A model generated the notes under the pieces. The model ran no database searches and was not told the origin of the DNA. It saw only the letters and a program-made list of their open reading frames with translations. DNA of 64,000 bases, from contig NZ_JAPEHV010000001.1 of the NCBI RefSeq assembly GCF_028823665.1, forward strand, positions 310,001 to 374,000. Reading direction: 5' to 3'. The stretch comes from Microbacterium sp. C7(2022). GTDB taxonomy: Bacteria; Actinomycetota; Actinomycetes; Actinomycetales; Microbacteriaceae. Below, one piece after another: positions 48,036-56,850 of this stretch (position 1 is the stretch's first letter; every line of letters starts with the position of its first letter). The position numbers and the translations under genes were made by a program.

Positions 48036-48410
48036 ATGGCACGTCTTGCCGGCGTTGACATCCCGCGCGACAAGCGCGTGGTGATCGCCCTTACCTACAT
48101 CTACGGTGTCGGTCGCACCCGCTCGAACGAAATCCTCGCGGCGACCGGAATCGACGAGAACATCCGCGTCAAGGACCTCAGCGACGACCAGCTCGTTGCT
48201 CTCCGTGACCACATCGAAGGCACGTACAAGGTGGAGGGTGACCTGCGCCGCGAGGTTGCCGCAGACATCCGCCGCAAGGTCGAGATCGGCTCGTACGAGG
48301 GCCTCCGCCACCGTCGCGGCCTCCCCGTGCGCGGTCAGCGCACCAAGACGAACGCGCGTACCCGCAAGGGTCCGAAGCGCACCGTCGCCGGCAAGAAGAA
48401 GGCGCGCTAG
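48036..48410 (+). CDS. rpsM: 30S ribosomal protein S13
   Basis: A 124-residue S13 of the 30S head, contacting the P-site tRNA and L5. It has [10 protein letters not shown] and the helix-turn-helix region with [11 protein letters not shown]. The start follows TAGGAG. The 128-base spacer after rpmJ has a small CCCG-TTCG-CGGG hairpin (47955-47966) and no promoter that I can support. Confidence 0.98.
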   Translation: MARLAGVDIPRDKRVVIALTYIYGVGRTRSNEILAATGIDENIRVKDLSDDQLVALRDHIEGTYKVEGDLRREVAADIRRKVEIGSYEGLRHRRGLPVRGQRTKTNARTRKGPKRTVAGKKKAR

Positions 48411-48447
48411 GCCTTCGCCCGCGCTACGGATTTAGGAGACTACGAAC

Positions 48448-48846
48448 ATGGCACAGGCCAAGACCGCTGCGCGCAAGCCGCGTCGCAAGGAAAAGAAGAA
48501 CATCGCGCTGGGCCAGGCCCACATCAAGTCGACGTTCAACAACACGATCGTTTCGATCACCGACCCCTCGGGCGCCGTCATCAGCTGGGCATCGTCCGGT
48601 GGTGTGGGCTTCAAGGGTTCGCGCAAGTCGACCCCGTACGCCGCTGGTATGGCCGCCGAGTCGGCTGCCCGCCAGGCGCAGGAGCACGGTGTGAAGAAGG
48701 TCGACGTCTTCGTCAAGGGACCCGGCTCGGGCCGCGAGACCGCGATCCGCTCGCTTCAGGCCGCAGGCCTCGAGGTCGGCTCGATCAGCGACGTTACGCC
48801 CCAGGCTCACAACGGCTGCCGTCCCCCGAAGCGTCGCCGCGTCTGA
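48448..48846 (+). CDS. rpsK: 30S ribosomal protein S11
   Basis: A 132-residue S11 of the platform, near the mRNA exit. It has [19 protein letters not shown] and the C-terminal C-R-P-P-K-R-R-R-V. No rpsD gene follows; instead there is a strong hairpin and then rpoA. Confidence 0.98.
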   Translation: MAQAKTAARKPRRKEKKNIALGQAHIKSTFNNTIVSITDPSGAVISWASSGGVGFKGSRKSTPYAAGMAAESAARQAQEHGVKKVDVFVKGPGSGRETAIRSLQAAGLEVGSISDVTPQAHNGCRPPKRRRV

Positions 48847-48854
48847 TTTCCTGA

Positions 48855-48897
48855 AGCCGGACCCGCGCCCCGATCATCTCGGGGCACGGGTCCGGCT
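48855..48897 (+). terminator. Hairpin between rpsK and rpoA
   Basis: A stem of about 18 pairs with one mismatch (48855-48873 with 48879-48897) and a five-base loop, starting nine bases after rpsK. There is no U-tract. It is strong enough to act as terminator or attenuator and would separate rpsM-rpsK from rpoA-rplQ. Confidence 0.65.
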
Positions 48898-48910
48898 ACA
48901 GCAGGTTTAC

Positions 48911-48931
48911 GGATGCCACATCGTGGCATCC
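48911..48931 (+). repeat. Inverted repeat GGATGCCAC/GTGGCATCC
   Basis: Nine-base perfect arms with a three-base loop, followed by CTCGAAAAAAA. It uses the same arms as the hairpin after fusA. It may be a second terminator stem, or a DNA element built from the GGATGCC word that is abundant throughout this window. Confidence 0.7.
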
Positions 48932-48961
48932 CTCGAAAAAAACTCAACACCTCACCCACCG

Positions 48962-48985
48962 CACGTGTCATATAGCGGGCACGTG
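48962..48985 (+). promoter_or_regulatory. Possible rpoA promoter region with paired CACGTG sites
   Basis: A TATAGC element (48971-48976) resembling a -10 is flanked by two identical GCACGTG words (48961-48967 and 48979-48985), 18 bases apart. No good -35 is visible. The CACGTG palindromes could be protein-binding sites. Evidence is limited to the pattern. Confidence 0.3.
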
Positions 48986-49002
48986 ATCGAAAGGAACACA
49001 TA

Positions 49003-49992
49003 GTGCTCATTGCACAGCGTCCCACTCTTACCGAGGAGAAGATCGGGGAGTTCCGCAGCCGCTTCGTCATCGAGCCGCTGGAGCCCGGCTTCGGCTACAC
49101 GATCGGCAACGCGCTGCGTCGCAGCCTCCTGTCATCGATCCCCGGTGCGGCCGTCACGTCGATCCGCATCGACGGCGTCCTTCACGAGTTCAGCACCATT
49201 CCGGGTGTGAAGGAGGATGTCACCGAGATCATCCTCAACATCAAGCAGCTCGTTGTCTCGAGCGAGCGCGATGAGCCCATCACCGCGTACCTGCGCAAGA
49301 CCGGTGCCGGCGAAGTAACCGCCGCTGACATCTCGGCTCCGGCCGGTGTCGAGGTGCACAACCCCGAGCTGGTCATCGCCACGCTCAACGACAACGCCAA
49401 GTTCGAGCTCGAGCTCACCATCGAGCGCGGTCGTGGCTACGTGTCGGCGACGCAGAACCGCAACGAGTACGCCGAGGCCGGTCAGATTCCGATCGACTCG
49501 ATCTACTCGCCCGTCCTCAAGGTCACCTACCGCGTCGAGGCGACGCGTGCCGGTGAGCGCACCGACTTCGACAAGCTCGTCCTCGACGTCGAGACCAAGG
49601 CATCGATCGCCCCGCGCGACGCTGTTGCTTCGGCCGGTCGTACGCTGACCGAGCTGTTCGGCCTCGCTCGCGAGCTGAACGTCGAGGCCGAGGGTATCGA
49701 GATCGGCCCCGCGCCGGTTGAGACCGTTCTGTCGAACGAGCTGTCGATGCCGATCGAGGACCTCGACCTGTCGGTTCGCTCGTACAACTGCCTCAAGCGC
49801 GAAGGCATCAACACGGTGTCCGAGCTCGTCGCCCTGTCGGAGACGCAGCTCATGAACATCCGCAACTTCGGTCAGAAGTCGGTGGACGAGGTGCGCGACA
49901 AGCTCATCTCGCTCGGCCTGTCGCTGAAGGACTCGGTTCCCGGGTTCGACGGCGCACACTTCTACGGCGGATACGACGACGAGACCGTCTGA
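49003..49992 (+). CDS. rpoA: RNA polymerase alpha subunit
   Basis: A 329-residue alpha subunit. The N-terminal assembly domain ([15 protein letters not shown]) and the C-terminal DNA-binding domain ([13 protein letters not shown]) are both complete. The start is GTG 49003 after AAAGGA. The typical short acidic actinobacterial C-terminus (Y-D-D-E-T-V) is present. It is followed by rplQ after 36 bases. Confidence 0.99.
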   Translation: MLIAQRPTLTEEKIGEFRSRFVIEPLEPGFGYTIGNALRRSLLSSIPGAAVTSIRIDGVLHEFSTIPGVKEDVTEIILNIKQLVVSSERDEPITAYLRKTGAGEVTAADISAPAGVEVHNPELVIATLNDNAKFELELTIERGRGYVSATQNRNEYAEAGQIPIDSIYSPVLKVTYRVEATRAGERTDFDKLVLDVETKASIAPRDAVASAGRTLTELFGLARELNVEAEGIEIGPAPVETVLSNELSMPIEDLDLSVRSYNCLKREGINTVSELVALSETQLMNIRNFGQKSVDEVRDKLISLGLSLKDSVPGFDGAHFYGGYDDETV

Positions 49993-50028
49993 GCGCCTCA
50001 CCACACTTTCACACTGGAGTAATTGACA

Positions 50029-50589
50029 ATGCCTAAGCCCACCAAGGGTCCCCGCCTCGGAGGCGGCCCCGCACACGAGCGCCTGCTGCTTGCGAACCTC
50101 GCCGCGGCTCTCTTCACCCACAAGTCGATCAAGACGACCGAGACCAAGGCCAAGCGCCTGCGTCCGCTCGCAGAGCGACTGATCACGTTCGCCAAGCGTG
50201 GCGACCTGCACGCACGCCGTCGCGTGCTGTCGGTCATCGGCGACAAGACCGTCGTGCACGAGCTCTTCACCGAGATCGCGCCGCTGGTCGCCGAGCGTGA
50301 GGGTGGCTACACCCGCATCACGAAGGTCGGCAACCGCAAGGGTGACAACGCCCCCATGGCTGTCATCGAGCTCGTTCTCGAGCCCGTGACCCCGAAGAAG
50401 AAGTCGGCCAAGAAGGCCGCTGCTGCCGCTCCCGCCGCCGAGGAAGCTCCCGCTGAGGAAGCCCCCGTCGAGGAGACCGCTGCTGACGAGGCCGCCGACG
50501 CCGGCGCCGAGTCGCAGGAGGAAGGCGCAGCCGCCGAGGCCGCAGCCGAAGAGGCTGCTGAGGCTCCTGCAGAGGAGAAGGCCGAGTAA
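50029..50589 (+). CDS. rplQ: 50S ribosomal protein L17 with acidic tail
   Basis: A 186-residue L17; the usual 115-120-residue core ([11 protein letters not shown], ending V-I-E-L-V-L-E-P-V) is followed by a short basic patch and about 55 residues of almost only Ala, Glu, Pro and Asp. L17 lies near the tunnel exit. The start is ATG 50029, nine bases after CTGGAG; the in-frame TTG two codons earlier is unlikely. A terminator follows. Confidence 0.97.
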   Translation: MPKPTKGPRLGGGPAHERLLLANLAAALFTHKSIKTTETKAKRLRPLAERLITFAKRGDLHARRRVLSVIGDKTVVHELFTEIAPLVAEREGGYTRITKVGNRKGDNAPMAVIELVLEPVTPKKKSAKKAAAAAPAAEEAPAEEAPVEETAADEAADAGAESQEEGAAAEAAAEEAAEAPAEEKAE

Positions 50590-50608
50590 TACTCGGTACC
50601 TTGCACCC

Positions 50609-50644
50609 GAGGCCCGTGCACCCCGAGAGGGGTGTGCGGGCCTC
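50609..50644 (+). terminator. Terminator after rplQ
   Basis: A 16-pair stem with two G-U pairs (50609-50624 with 50629-50644) and a GAGA tetraloop, followed by TTGCGTT. It closes the ribosomal supercluster. Confidence 0.75.
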
Positions 50645-50655
50645 TTGCGTTCCCC

Positions 50656-50661
50656 TACGCT
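50656..50661 (+). promoter_or_regulatory. -10 element of a probably leaderless gene (first GNAT)
   Basis: TACGCT ends seven bases before GTG 50669, placing the expected transcription start at or next to the start codon. There is no Shine-Dalgarno of note, which fits leaderless initiation. Confidence 0.5.
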
Positions 50662-50668
50662 GAAGGCT

Positions 50669-51727
50669 GTGACGAACCTCCCCTCGAATGAGCGCGTGAC
50701 CTTGAGCGAGCGCGTGCGCGCGGCACTGGGCGAGCTGCGCCCGCTGCAGCATCCTGAGCACTCCGATGTCGCGCAGTGGCGAGCTCCCACGCCCGCCGAC
50801 ATCGACGCGATGCTCGAGGTGCAGGTGGCGGCAGACCGTGTCGACCACCCCTCGTGGACGACGCCGCGCGAAGACATCGCCGACACGTTCGAGCTTGCCG
50901 AGTTCGATCACGCGCATAACTCGCTGATCGGGTTCAGTTCTGAGGGTGCTCCGATCGTCGTGGTGTCGGCGATGCGGCATCCGGACACCTCTGAAAAGGT
51001 CAAGGTGTACCTGAACGGCGCGGTGCATCCGGCATGGCGTCGCCGGGGGATCGGCGCGGCCGCTGCGCGCTGGCAGCATGCGCGAGGACTCGAACTGCTG
51101 ACAGCGGATGCCGAAACAGCCCTCCCGGGTGAACTCGACATGTACGCGGCCGAGCACGACCTCGGCAACGTCGCGATCGCCGAGGGCCTGGGTCTACGCA
51201 CCGCTCGCTGGTTTTCGAGCATGGTGCGCGACATGGACATCGAGATTCCCGAGCTCGAGGTTCGCGACGGCATCCGCTTCGTCCAGTACAGCGCGGATCG
51301 CGCCGAAGACGCACGGCTGGCGCGCAACGACGCCTTCCGGGATCACTGGGGGAGCCTGCCCTCACAGCCCGAGCGGTGGGCGCAGTTCGTGGGCGGTGCG
51401 TTCCTGCGGCCAGACCTGTCGACGCTCGCCCTCGCCGACGACGGCCGCATCGTGGCGTTCTGCCTGGCGTCGGTCAACGAAGACGACTGGGAGACCCTCG
51501 GCGCGAGTAACTCGTACATCGACCTGATCGGCGTCGTGCGTGATCATCGCGGCAAGGGCCTCGCGCCCCGCGTGATCGCCCAGACGCTGAAGGCCATCAA
51601 GGCGGCGGGGCTAGAGAAGGCCGTGCTCGACGTCGATACCGACAGTCCGACCGGCGCGAACACGCTGTATGAGCGGCTCGGGTTCGTCGCCACCGAGCGC
51701 GAGCAGGCGCTTATTCGCGAGTTCTGA
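50669..51727 (+). CDS. Tandem double-GNAT acetyltransferase
   Basis: A 352-residue protein with two GNAT folds, the arrangement seen in MshD-like and other actinobacterial double-GNAT enzymes. The first acetyl-CoA motif (R-R-R-G-I-G) is near residue 130; the second (R-G-K-G-L-A) is near 298, followed by N-T-L-Y-E-R-L-G-F. In such proteins often only one domain is active. The start was taken as GTG 50669; the longer TTG frame begins inside the rplQ terminator stem-loop region. The next gene is a paralogue. The substrate cannot be inferred. It is not specifically similar to MshD by any residue I can name. Confidence 0.85.
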   Translation: MTNLPSNERVTLSERVRAALGELRPLQHPEHSDVAQWRAPTPADIDAMLEVQVAADRVDHPSWTTPREDIADTFELAEFDHAHNSLIGFSSEGAPIVVVSAMRHPDTSEKVKVYLNGAVHPAWRRRGIGAAAARWQHARGLELLTADAETALPGELDMYAAEHDLGNVAIAEGLGLRTARWFSSMVRDMDIEIPELEVRDGIRFVQYSADRAEDARLARNDAFRDHWGSLPSQPERWAQFVGGAFLRPDLSTLALADDGRIVAFCLASVNEDDWETLGASNSYIDLIGVVRDHRGKGLAPRVIAQTLKAIKAAGLEKAVLDVDTDSPTGANTLYERLGFVATEREQALIREF

Positions 51728-51737
51728 TCGGGCACCG

Positions 51738-51743
51738 TAGCCT
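51738..51743 (+). promoter_or_regulatory. -10 element of the second GNAT gene
   Basis: TAGCCT ends six bases before ATG 51750. A GGAGGA lies between them, so the transcript could be leaderless or carry a minimal leader. It lies in the 22-base gap after the first GNAT gene. Confidence 0.45.
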
Positions 51744-51749
51744 GGAGGA

Positions 51750-52766
51750 ATGGCTCCTCAGCTTCCTGACCGTGTCCATGCTCCTGCCGACATCGCGCCG
51801 GCGAACCATCCTGACGTTGCGGTGTGGCGTCGTGCGTCGAAGAGCGATCTCGACGCGATTCACGCCGTCGTCGCGGCATCCGATCTCGTCGATCATCCTT
51901 CGTGGGTGACCACGAAAGGCGCGATCGCCGACCTGTTCGACATGCCGCACGTGAGCGCGGATGACGCCCTCGTGGCCGAGAACGCGGAGGGCGAGATCAT
52001 CGCCGCAGGCGCGGTGGTGCGCGAGCAGGATGTCACCGTGCAGGTGCGCGTCTCGCTACGCGGAGCGGTCACGCCCGAATATCGGCGCCGCGGCATCGGG
52101 ACGATCCTGGGCGACTGGCAGTACGCGCGGGCGCTGCAGGTGCTCGCCGAGACCGACGTCGCCGTCGAAGGCGTCATCGAGCAGTACGTGCACGAGAGCA
52201 ACCCGGGGGCGGCGAAGATCGCAGGCGCCCACGGCATGGTGGGCGATCGCTGGTTCGTGGTGATGGAGCGCGACCTGCGCGAACCGATCCCGGTGCTCGA
52301 TGTCGATGAACACGTGAGCATGCAGCAGCTCACCCCCGAACGCGATGACGAAGCCCGCCTCGCACGCAACGACGCCTTCCGCGACCACTGGGGCAGCGTG
52401 CCGTACAGTCGCGAGACGTGGGGCAAGCTGACCGGTGGAGACCACTTCCGCCACGACCTATCGACCGTCGCTGACGTAGACGGACGCGTCGCGGCCTTCT
52501 GCCTCGTGAGCGTGAACGAAGCGAACTGGGAGCACCGCGGCGCACGCTACGGCTACATTGAGTACGTCGGAGTCGTGCGCGATCACCGCGGCGAAGGCTT
52601 GGCTCCGCGCGTGCTCACCCACACCCTGCACTCGATGTTCGACGCGGGGCTCGAGAAGGCGCAACTCGACGTCGACACCGCGAGCCCGACCGGCGCGAAC
52701 ACGCTGTACGCGAGCCTCGGGTTCGCCGAACGCGAGCGCGAGCAGGTCTTCACGCGACGATTCTGA
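51750..52766 (+). CDS. Tandem double-GNAT acetyltransferase, paralogue
   Basis: A 338-residue paralogue of the preceding protein with the same two-domain plan. Motifs are R-R-R-G-I-G near residue 115 and R-G-E-G-L-A near 285, then N-T-L-Y-A-S-L-G-F. Both proteins share N-D-A-F-R-D-H-W-G-S-x-P in the middle and D-H-P-S-W near the N-terminus, proving tandem duplication. The divergence in the rest suggests a shifted substrate. ATG 51750 is preceded by GGAGGA. Confidence 0.87.
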   Translation: MAPQLPDRVHAPADIAPANHPDVAVWRRASKSDLDAIHAVVAASDLVDHPSWVTTKGAIADLFDMPHVSADDALVAENAEGEIIAAGAVVREQDVTVQVRVSLRGAVTPEYRRRGIGTILGDWQYARALQVLAETDVAVEGVIEQYVHESNPGAAKIAGAHGMVGDRWFVVMERDLREPIPVLDVDEHVSMQQLTPERDDEARLARNDAFRDHWGSVPYSRETWGKLTGGDHFRHDLSTVADVDGRVAAFCLVSVNEANWEHRGARYGYIEYVGVVRDHRGEGLAPRVLTHTLHSMFDAGLEKAQLDVDTASPTGANTLYASLGFAEREREQVFTRRF

Positions 52767-52813
52767 GCGGGGCTGAACGCGCTGAGCGCACGCGGCCACC
52801 AGCAGGTGCTCGG

Positions 52814-52819
52814 TAGGCT
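52814..52819 (+). promoter_or_regulatory. -10 element of truA (leaderless)
   Basis: TAGGCT is followed after six bases by GTG 52826 and there is no Shine-Dalgarno. The spacing places the first transcribed base at the start codon. Confidence 0.5.
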
Positions 52820-52825
52820 GGCCTG

Positions 52826-53671
52826 GTGCGCATTCGGCTCGACATCGCCTACGACGGCACCCACTTTCGAGGCTGGGCGCGCCAGCCCGGCCTGCGCACC
52901 GTGCAGGGCACGCTCGAAGATGCGCTCGCCCGGATCCTGGGTGGCGAGGTACGACTCGTGGTCGCAGGGCGGACGGATGCCGGGGTGCACGCCTCGGGTC
53001 AGGTTGCCCACCTCGACCTAGACGAAGAGCAGACGCGTCGCGCGCTGACGGTGCGGGGCGGCGCAAATCCTGACCAGGCGATCCACGCCCTCGCCTTTCG
53101 CGTGTCGGGTGCGGTGGGTGCGTACTCCGACGTCACGGTGCGCCGCACGATCGTCGCCCCCGAGGGCTTCGACGCGCGTTTCTCGGCGGTGTGGCGCCGC
53201 TACGAGTACCGCATCGCCGATCGCGTCACCGGTTATGACCCCCTCGAGCGGCTACGCACGACGACCGTCCGCGCAGAGCTCGACGAGAAGGCGATGGATG
53301 CCGCAGCCCAGAGCCTCATCGGGCTCCACGACTTCGCGGCGTACTGCAAGCCGCGCGAAGCGGCCACGACGATCCGCACGTTGCTCGCCTTTGACTGGCG
53401 GCGCGACGAGCGCGGCATCCTGATCGCACACGTGAAGGCGGACGCATTCTGTCACTCGATGGTTCGCGCGCTCGTCGGTGCGTGCGCGGCAGTGGGGGAG
53501 GGGCGTCTCGACGTCACGGACGTGGCGAAGATCCGCGATGCGTTGCAGCGCGTGCCCGAGGTGAAGGTCCTTGCCGCGCGCGGTCTGATGCTCACCGAGG
53601 TGGGCTACCCCGACGACGACCTGCTCGCGACGCGGGCCGAACAGACTCGGGCGCGCCGCGATCGCGACTAG
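52826..53671 (+). CDS. truA: tRNA pseudouridine synthase A
   Basis: A 281-residue TruA, which makes pseudouridine at positions 38-40 in the tRNA anticodon stem. The catalytic Asp is D51 in A-G-R-T-D-A-G-V-H-A. The C-terminal half has the F-C-H-S-M-V-R region. In many bacteria truA follows rplQ; here two GNAT genes intervene. Confidence 0.97.
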   Translation: MRIRLDIAYDGTHFRGWARQPGLRTVQGTLEDALARILGGEVRLVVAGRTDAGVHASGQVAHLDLDEEQTRRALTVRGGANPDQAIHALAFRVSGAVGAYSDVTVRRTIVAPEGFDARFSAVWRRYEYRIADRVTGYDPLERLRTTTVRAELDEKAMDAAAQSLIGLHDFAAYCKPREAATTIRTLLAFDWRRDERGILIAHVKADAFCHSMVRALVGACAAVGEGRLDVTDVAKIRDALQRVPEVKVLAARGLMLTEVGYPDDDLLATRAEQTRARRDRD

Positions 53672-53730
53672 TTCGCTCTGAGTGTCCACAGAGGTTGCGG
53701 CAACGTCATCCGCTCGTCACGCGGCGGGCG

Positions 53731-53736
53731 TATGGT
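53731..53736 (+). promoter_or_regulatory. -10 element before the EEP-family gene
   Basis: TATGGT ends nine bases before ATG 53746, again the leaderless arrangement. No Shine-Dalgarno is present. Confidence 0.4.
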
Positions 53737-53745
53737 GGGGTCACC

Positions 53746-54468
53746 ATGAAGGTCATCTCGTACAACCTGCGCAAGCATCGGGCCGCGGGCGAACTCGCCC
53801 GGCTCGTCGAGCATCACGAAGCAGACGTGCTGTGCCTGCAAGAGGCCGACACGACCGACATCCCCGACGAGATCCATGGGCTGCGTCTGGCCGATTCGAC
53901 CCAGCGCAACCGCCTCGGGCTTGCCGTCTACTACCGCGAGAGCACATTCCGTGCGGTTGACGTCCGCGCGCTCGCGCTGAAGAAGTCGTTGCACGACCGC
54001 GTACTCAAACCCGCCGAGGAGCGCCTGCTCGGCGTGCGGCTGTATGACATCGACCACGGGCACGAAGTGATTGTCGCCTCGTTCCACGCTGCGCCCCTCA
54101 CGGCGCTCAATTCACTGCGCCGCCATCAGATCAGCACCGCGCTCACCGAACTGCAGATGCTCGGCGAGGGTCTTCCCGCCCTCATGGTCGGCGACTACAA
54201 CTACCCCGTCTTCAAGGAGCACCTCGGGCAGAAGGTGCGCGAACAGGGGTACGAACTCAACCTCAGCGACTCACGCACGTACACGCGGTACAAGTTCTTC
54301 CGCGGGCACTACGACTTCGCCACGTCGGTGGGGTTCGACATCGATCGCGTCCGCACGTTGCCGCAAGGACTGAGCGATCACCTGCCCATCCTCGTGACGG
54401 CACGCGTCCACGACGCATCAGCGTCGAAGAAGGTGGATGCCGCGGCCGAGCCAGCCGTGAGCAACTAG
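53746..54468 (+). CDS. Endonuclease/exonuclease/phosphatase family protein
   Basis: A 240-residue cytoplasmic metal-dependent phosphohydrolase fold. Family residues are visible: Asn in Y-N-L-R (residue 7), Glu in L-Q-E-A-D (about 32), His in F-H-A-A-P, Asp/Asn in G-D-Y-N-Y-P and S-D-H-L-P near the C-terminus. There is no signal peptide. The substrate could be DNA, a phospholipid or an inositol phosphate. ATG 53746 was chosen because the upstream frame overlaps truA and lacks homology. Confidence 0.88.
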   Translation: MKVISYNLRKHRAAGELARLVEHHEADVLCLQEADTTDIPDEIHGLRLADSTQRNRLGLAVYYRESTFRAVDVRALALKKSLHDRVLKPAEERLLGVRLYDIDHGHEVIVASFHAAPLTALNSLRRHQISTALTELQMLGEGLPALMVGDYNYPVFKEHLGQKVREQGYELNLSDSRTYTRYKFFRGHYDFATSVGFDIDRVRTLPQGLSDHLPILVTARVHDASASKKVDAAAEPAVSN

Positions 54469-54485
54469 CGCGCGAGCGGCGGGCG

Positions 54486-55043
54486 TCAGTCGCGCGCGCG
54501 ACGACGAGCGACCGCGGTGATCGCCAGCGCGCCGCCGGCGAGCAGCAGGGCGCCACCGCCGATCCACAGGCCCATCATGGTGCCGCTGTCGAGACCGGTG
54601 ACCGGCAAGCCCGACGAGTCGGTGGTGACCGTCACCGTCGCGGTGCCGCCCGCAGAGGTCGGCGAGACGGCGGCAATGTTGTAGGTGCCTGACGCGTCGG
54701 TCGGGAACGTGATGGGGAGCGCGGCGAGCGAGCCGTCGGCTTCGGAAGGCGCCGTGTCGCTCACGGTCGAGATGGCGGTGCGCACCATGCCGATGGTGGC
54801 CGATCCGCCGTTCTCACCGGTGACGGTGATGGTCACCTCTTCGTCGCCCGAAAAAGTGCCTTCGGCGCACTCGAACTGCACCGTTCCGCCCGCGCTGGTC
54901 GTGGTGGGCGTTGCCGTGCACGAGCCCGCAGGCGGGTAAATTGTCGATGCCTGAGCGACGGCGGGCCCCGCGAGGGTGAACGCGCCAGCGAGGGCCGCAC
55001 CAGCAGCGGCTCGGGCAAGGCGGGTGCGCGCGAGAGTAGTCAT
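54486..55043 (-). CDS. Small LPVTG-anchored surface protein
   Basis: A 185-residue secreted protein. The signal peptide runs to about residue 32 (A-V-A-Q-A). An Ig-like domain with one Cys pair (S-C-T-A-T-P, F-E-C-A) follows, then a Thr/Gly-rich region, L-P-V-T-G, a membrane helix and R-R-R-A-R. The start was taken as ATG 55043; the longer frame adds 17 residues in front of the signal peptide without a ribosome binding site. It is the fourth sorting-signal protein of the window. The role is unknown. Confidence 0.85.
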   Translation of the reverse strand: MTTLARTRLARAAAGAALAGAFTLAGPAVAQASTIYPPAGSCTATPTTTSAGGTVQFECAEGTFSGDEEVTITVTGENGGSATIGMVRTAISTVSDTAPSEADGSLAALPITFPTDASGTYNIAAVSPTSAGGTATVTVTTDSSGLPVTGLDSGTMMGLWIGGGALLLAGGALAITAVARRRARD

Positions 55044-55053
55044 ATCAGGGAAT

Positions 55054-55059
55054 ACTCTA
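55054..55059 (-). promoter_or_regulatory. -10 element of the small LPVTG gene
   Basis: On the minus strand TAGAGT ends ten bases before ATG 55043. This is slightly longer than the other leaderless spacings, but no Shine-Dalgarno lies in between. Confidence 0.35.
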
Positions 55060-56838
55060 CCCGCACAAATCGCTGACAGCGACTGGTTCTTCAATTGTCG
55101 GAGTCTGACGCACCGACAGTTCCGCCCCCGTGGGCATCGTGCTGCGCGCGGTGACGGTCGCTGTCACCTGCTCGCCTGAGGCGAGGTCCGACGCAAACGA
55201 CAGCACGCGGCGCCCGTCGTGCATTGCACCGCCGAAGCCCGAATCGTCGCTCATCGTGGCATCCATCAACTCGAAACCTGCGGGCAGGTAGAGGTAACCG
55301 ATCGTGCGGGCGATCCCGGGGTCGACGCCGAAGCTGCCGCCGCCGGTGATGTAGTTCGGCAGCGCAGCCGCGTCCGACGGAGCGCTGTTCGTAACGGTCA
55401 GCGTGAGCGTGGCCGTGCCTTGCGCGGTGCCGGAGGCATCCACGGAGCACGAATCCCACTGAGCGTCGACGTCGGTGTCGAGGTAGTAGTCCATCTTCGA
55501 ACCGGTGCCGTCATTGACGTACGCGCCGAAGGTCGACACGTTCTCGTCGGTGATCGGTAGGCCGCCGGCCAGGGTCGTCTCGGCGATGAGCTGCTGTTCG
55601 GATTGGATCGCGCTCCACAGCAGCAGACGGTCCTCGTCGCCCGCGCGCGCGAGCGAAGCGACCAGCTTCGCCGGGTCAGTGCCGCTGGAGAGCTTTTCAA
55701 ACACGGCAGCCGCCGCAGCCGCGAAGAACGCGTCCTGGTCGGCAGGGCGCTCGTAGCGCACGTACACCTCGTTGAGCAGCAGGTCGACGGCGTTCTCGCT
55801 CGTGAGGACATCGCCCGTCGGCAACTCGACGGGGCCGGTCGCCTCGAGCAGGTACGACAGCGCCACGGGGTCGAGCGAGATGACTCCGTCGACCTGTTCA
55901 CCGTCGTGCTCGAGCGCCCACATTTCGCGCGCGAGAGCGGCAGACACGGCGAAGTCGGGCACCTGGGTGACGTTCTGAATCCACTTGCCGGGACGCTCGC
56001 CGTAGATCGTGGTGATCTCGTCGCCGAGCGGCAGCACCGAGTTCTCGTACTTCGGGTAGTCGCTGGAGGATTCCTGCGCGGCGAGCGACATCGCGCCATC
56101 GTCGGTGTGGATCAGCGCCATAGCGCCCGGGATCCCGCCGAGCGAACGCCACTCGGCGTTGTTCTGGAACAGCACGAGGTAGTCGCGCGGCTCTTCGCCG
56201 CCCAGCATCGAGGGCAGCAGGACGGTCGCGTGGGCCAGGGCACTGGTCGCGTCGGCCGCGGTCACGAGCACGTCGTCGACCTGATCGACGGCTTCGCGAA
56301 CGGGCGCGAGCAGCGGGGCGGGGTCGATGTTCGAGACGGATGCCGCGGCCGCTGCCACTCCGGCAGACCCGAGGGTTGCGGGGTTCTGCAGTTCTTCGAA
56401 TGAGGTGAGGTCGATCTGCCCGTCGTCAGCGCGCAGCCCATCGAGAGAGAACGTGCTGGCGACTTCGGCGAGCGGGGTGAGCGATGTCGAGACGACCTGG
56501 TCGGCTGCCGCTGCCACGGTGGACACGGCCTCGAGCTGCGGGCCGATCCACGGGAGCCTTTCGGCGAAGCTCCAAATCGGGTCACTCGTGAGTGCGCGTG
56601 CGGCGGACGTGTCGCTGCTGATCGAATCGATCGATGCCGCGGCCGCCGTCGGGTCCGACAGGTTCTCGCTCACCGCGCCGGCAGCGTTCTGCACGTCGCG
56701 GAGGTGACCGTAGGCCATGACGCCGCGAACGCCGACCCACGCGGTCATCACGACGCCGAGGATCAGAATGCCGGCGAGCACCCAGGCGAAGATGCGCCCC
56801 GCGGTGCGCGCGGCGGGCGGAAGGGCGGATTCGGTCAC
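55057..56838 (-). CDS. DUF4012 membrane-anchored protein
   Basis: A 593-residue protein with a single N-terminal membrane helix (about 15-40) and a large external part. DUF4012 features include L-F-Q-N-N-A-E-W-R-S-L-G-G near residue 230 and P-D-F near residue 290. The C-terminal region is a beta-sandwich with one Cys pair (S-C-S-V and D-L-C-G). DUF4012 proteins occur next to polysaccharide genes in actinobacteria and their enzyme activity is not established. The GTG 56838 start lies nine bases after the stop of the BY-kinase gene on the same strand, so the two are probably co-transcribed. Confidence 0.9.
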   Translation of the reverse strand: MTESALPPAARTAGRIFAWVLAGILILGVVMTAWVGVRGVMAYGHLRDVQNAAGAVSENLSDPTAAAASIDSISSDTSAARALTSDPIWSFAERLPWIGPQLEAVSTVAAAADQVVSTSLTPLAEVASTFSLDGLRADDGQIDLTSFEELQNPATLGSAGVAAAAASVSNIDPAPLLAPVREAVDQVDDVLVTAADATSALAHATVLLPSMLGGEEPRDYLVLFQNNAEWRSLGGIPGAMALIHTDDGAMSLAAQESSSDYPKYENSVLPLGDEITTIYGERPGKWIQNVTQVPDFAVSAALAREMWALEHDGEQVDGVISLDPVALSYLLEATGPVELPTGDVLTSENAVDLLLNEVYVRYERPADQDAFFAAAAAAVFEKLSSGTDPAKLVASLARAGDEDRLLLWSAIQSEQQLIAETTLAGGLPITDENVSTFGAYVNDGTGSKMDYYLDTDVDAQWDSCSVDASGTAQGTATLTLTVTNSAPSDAAALPNYITGGGSFGVDPGIARTIGYLYLPAGFELMDATMSDDSGFGGAMHDGRRVLSFASDLASGEQVTATVTARSTMPTGAELSVRQTPTIEEPVAVSDLCG

Positions 56839-56844
56839 CCCGAT

Positions 56845-56850
56845 ACCTTA
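56845..56850 (-). promoter_or_regulatory. Possible -10 element before the DUF4012 gene
   Basis: TAAGGT on the minus strand, made in part by the TAA stop of the BY-kinase gene, ends six bases before GTG 56838. It may allow independent leaderless expression of the second gene. Confidence 0.35.
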
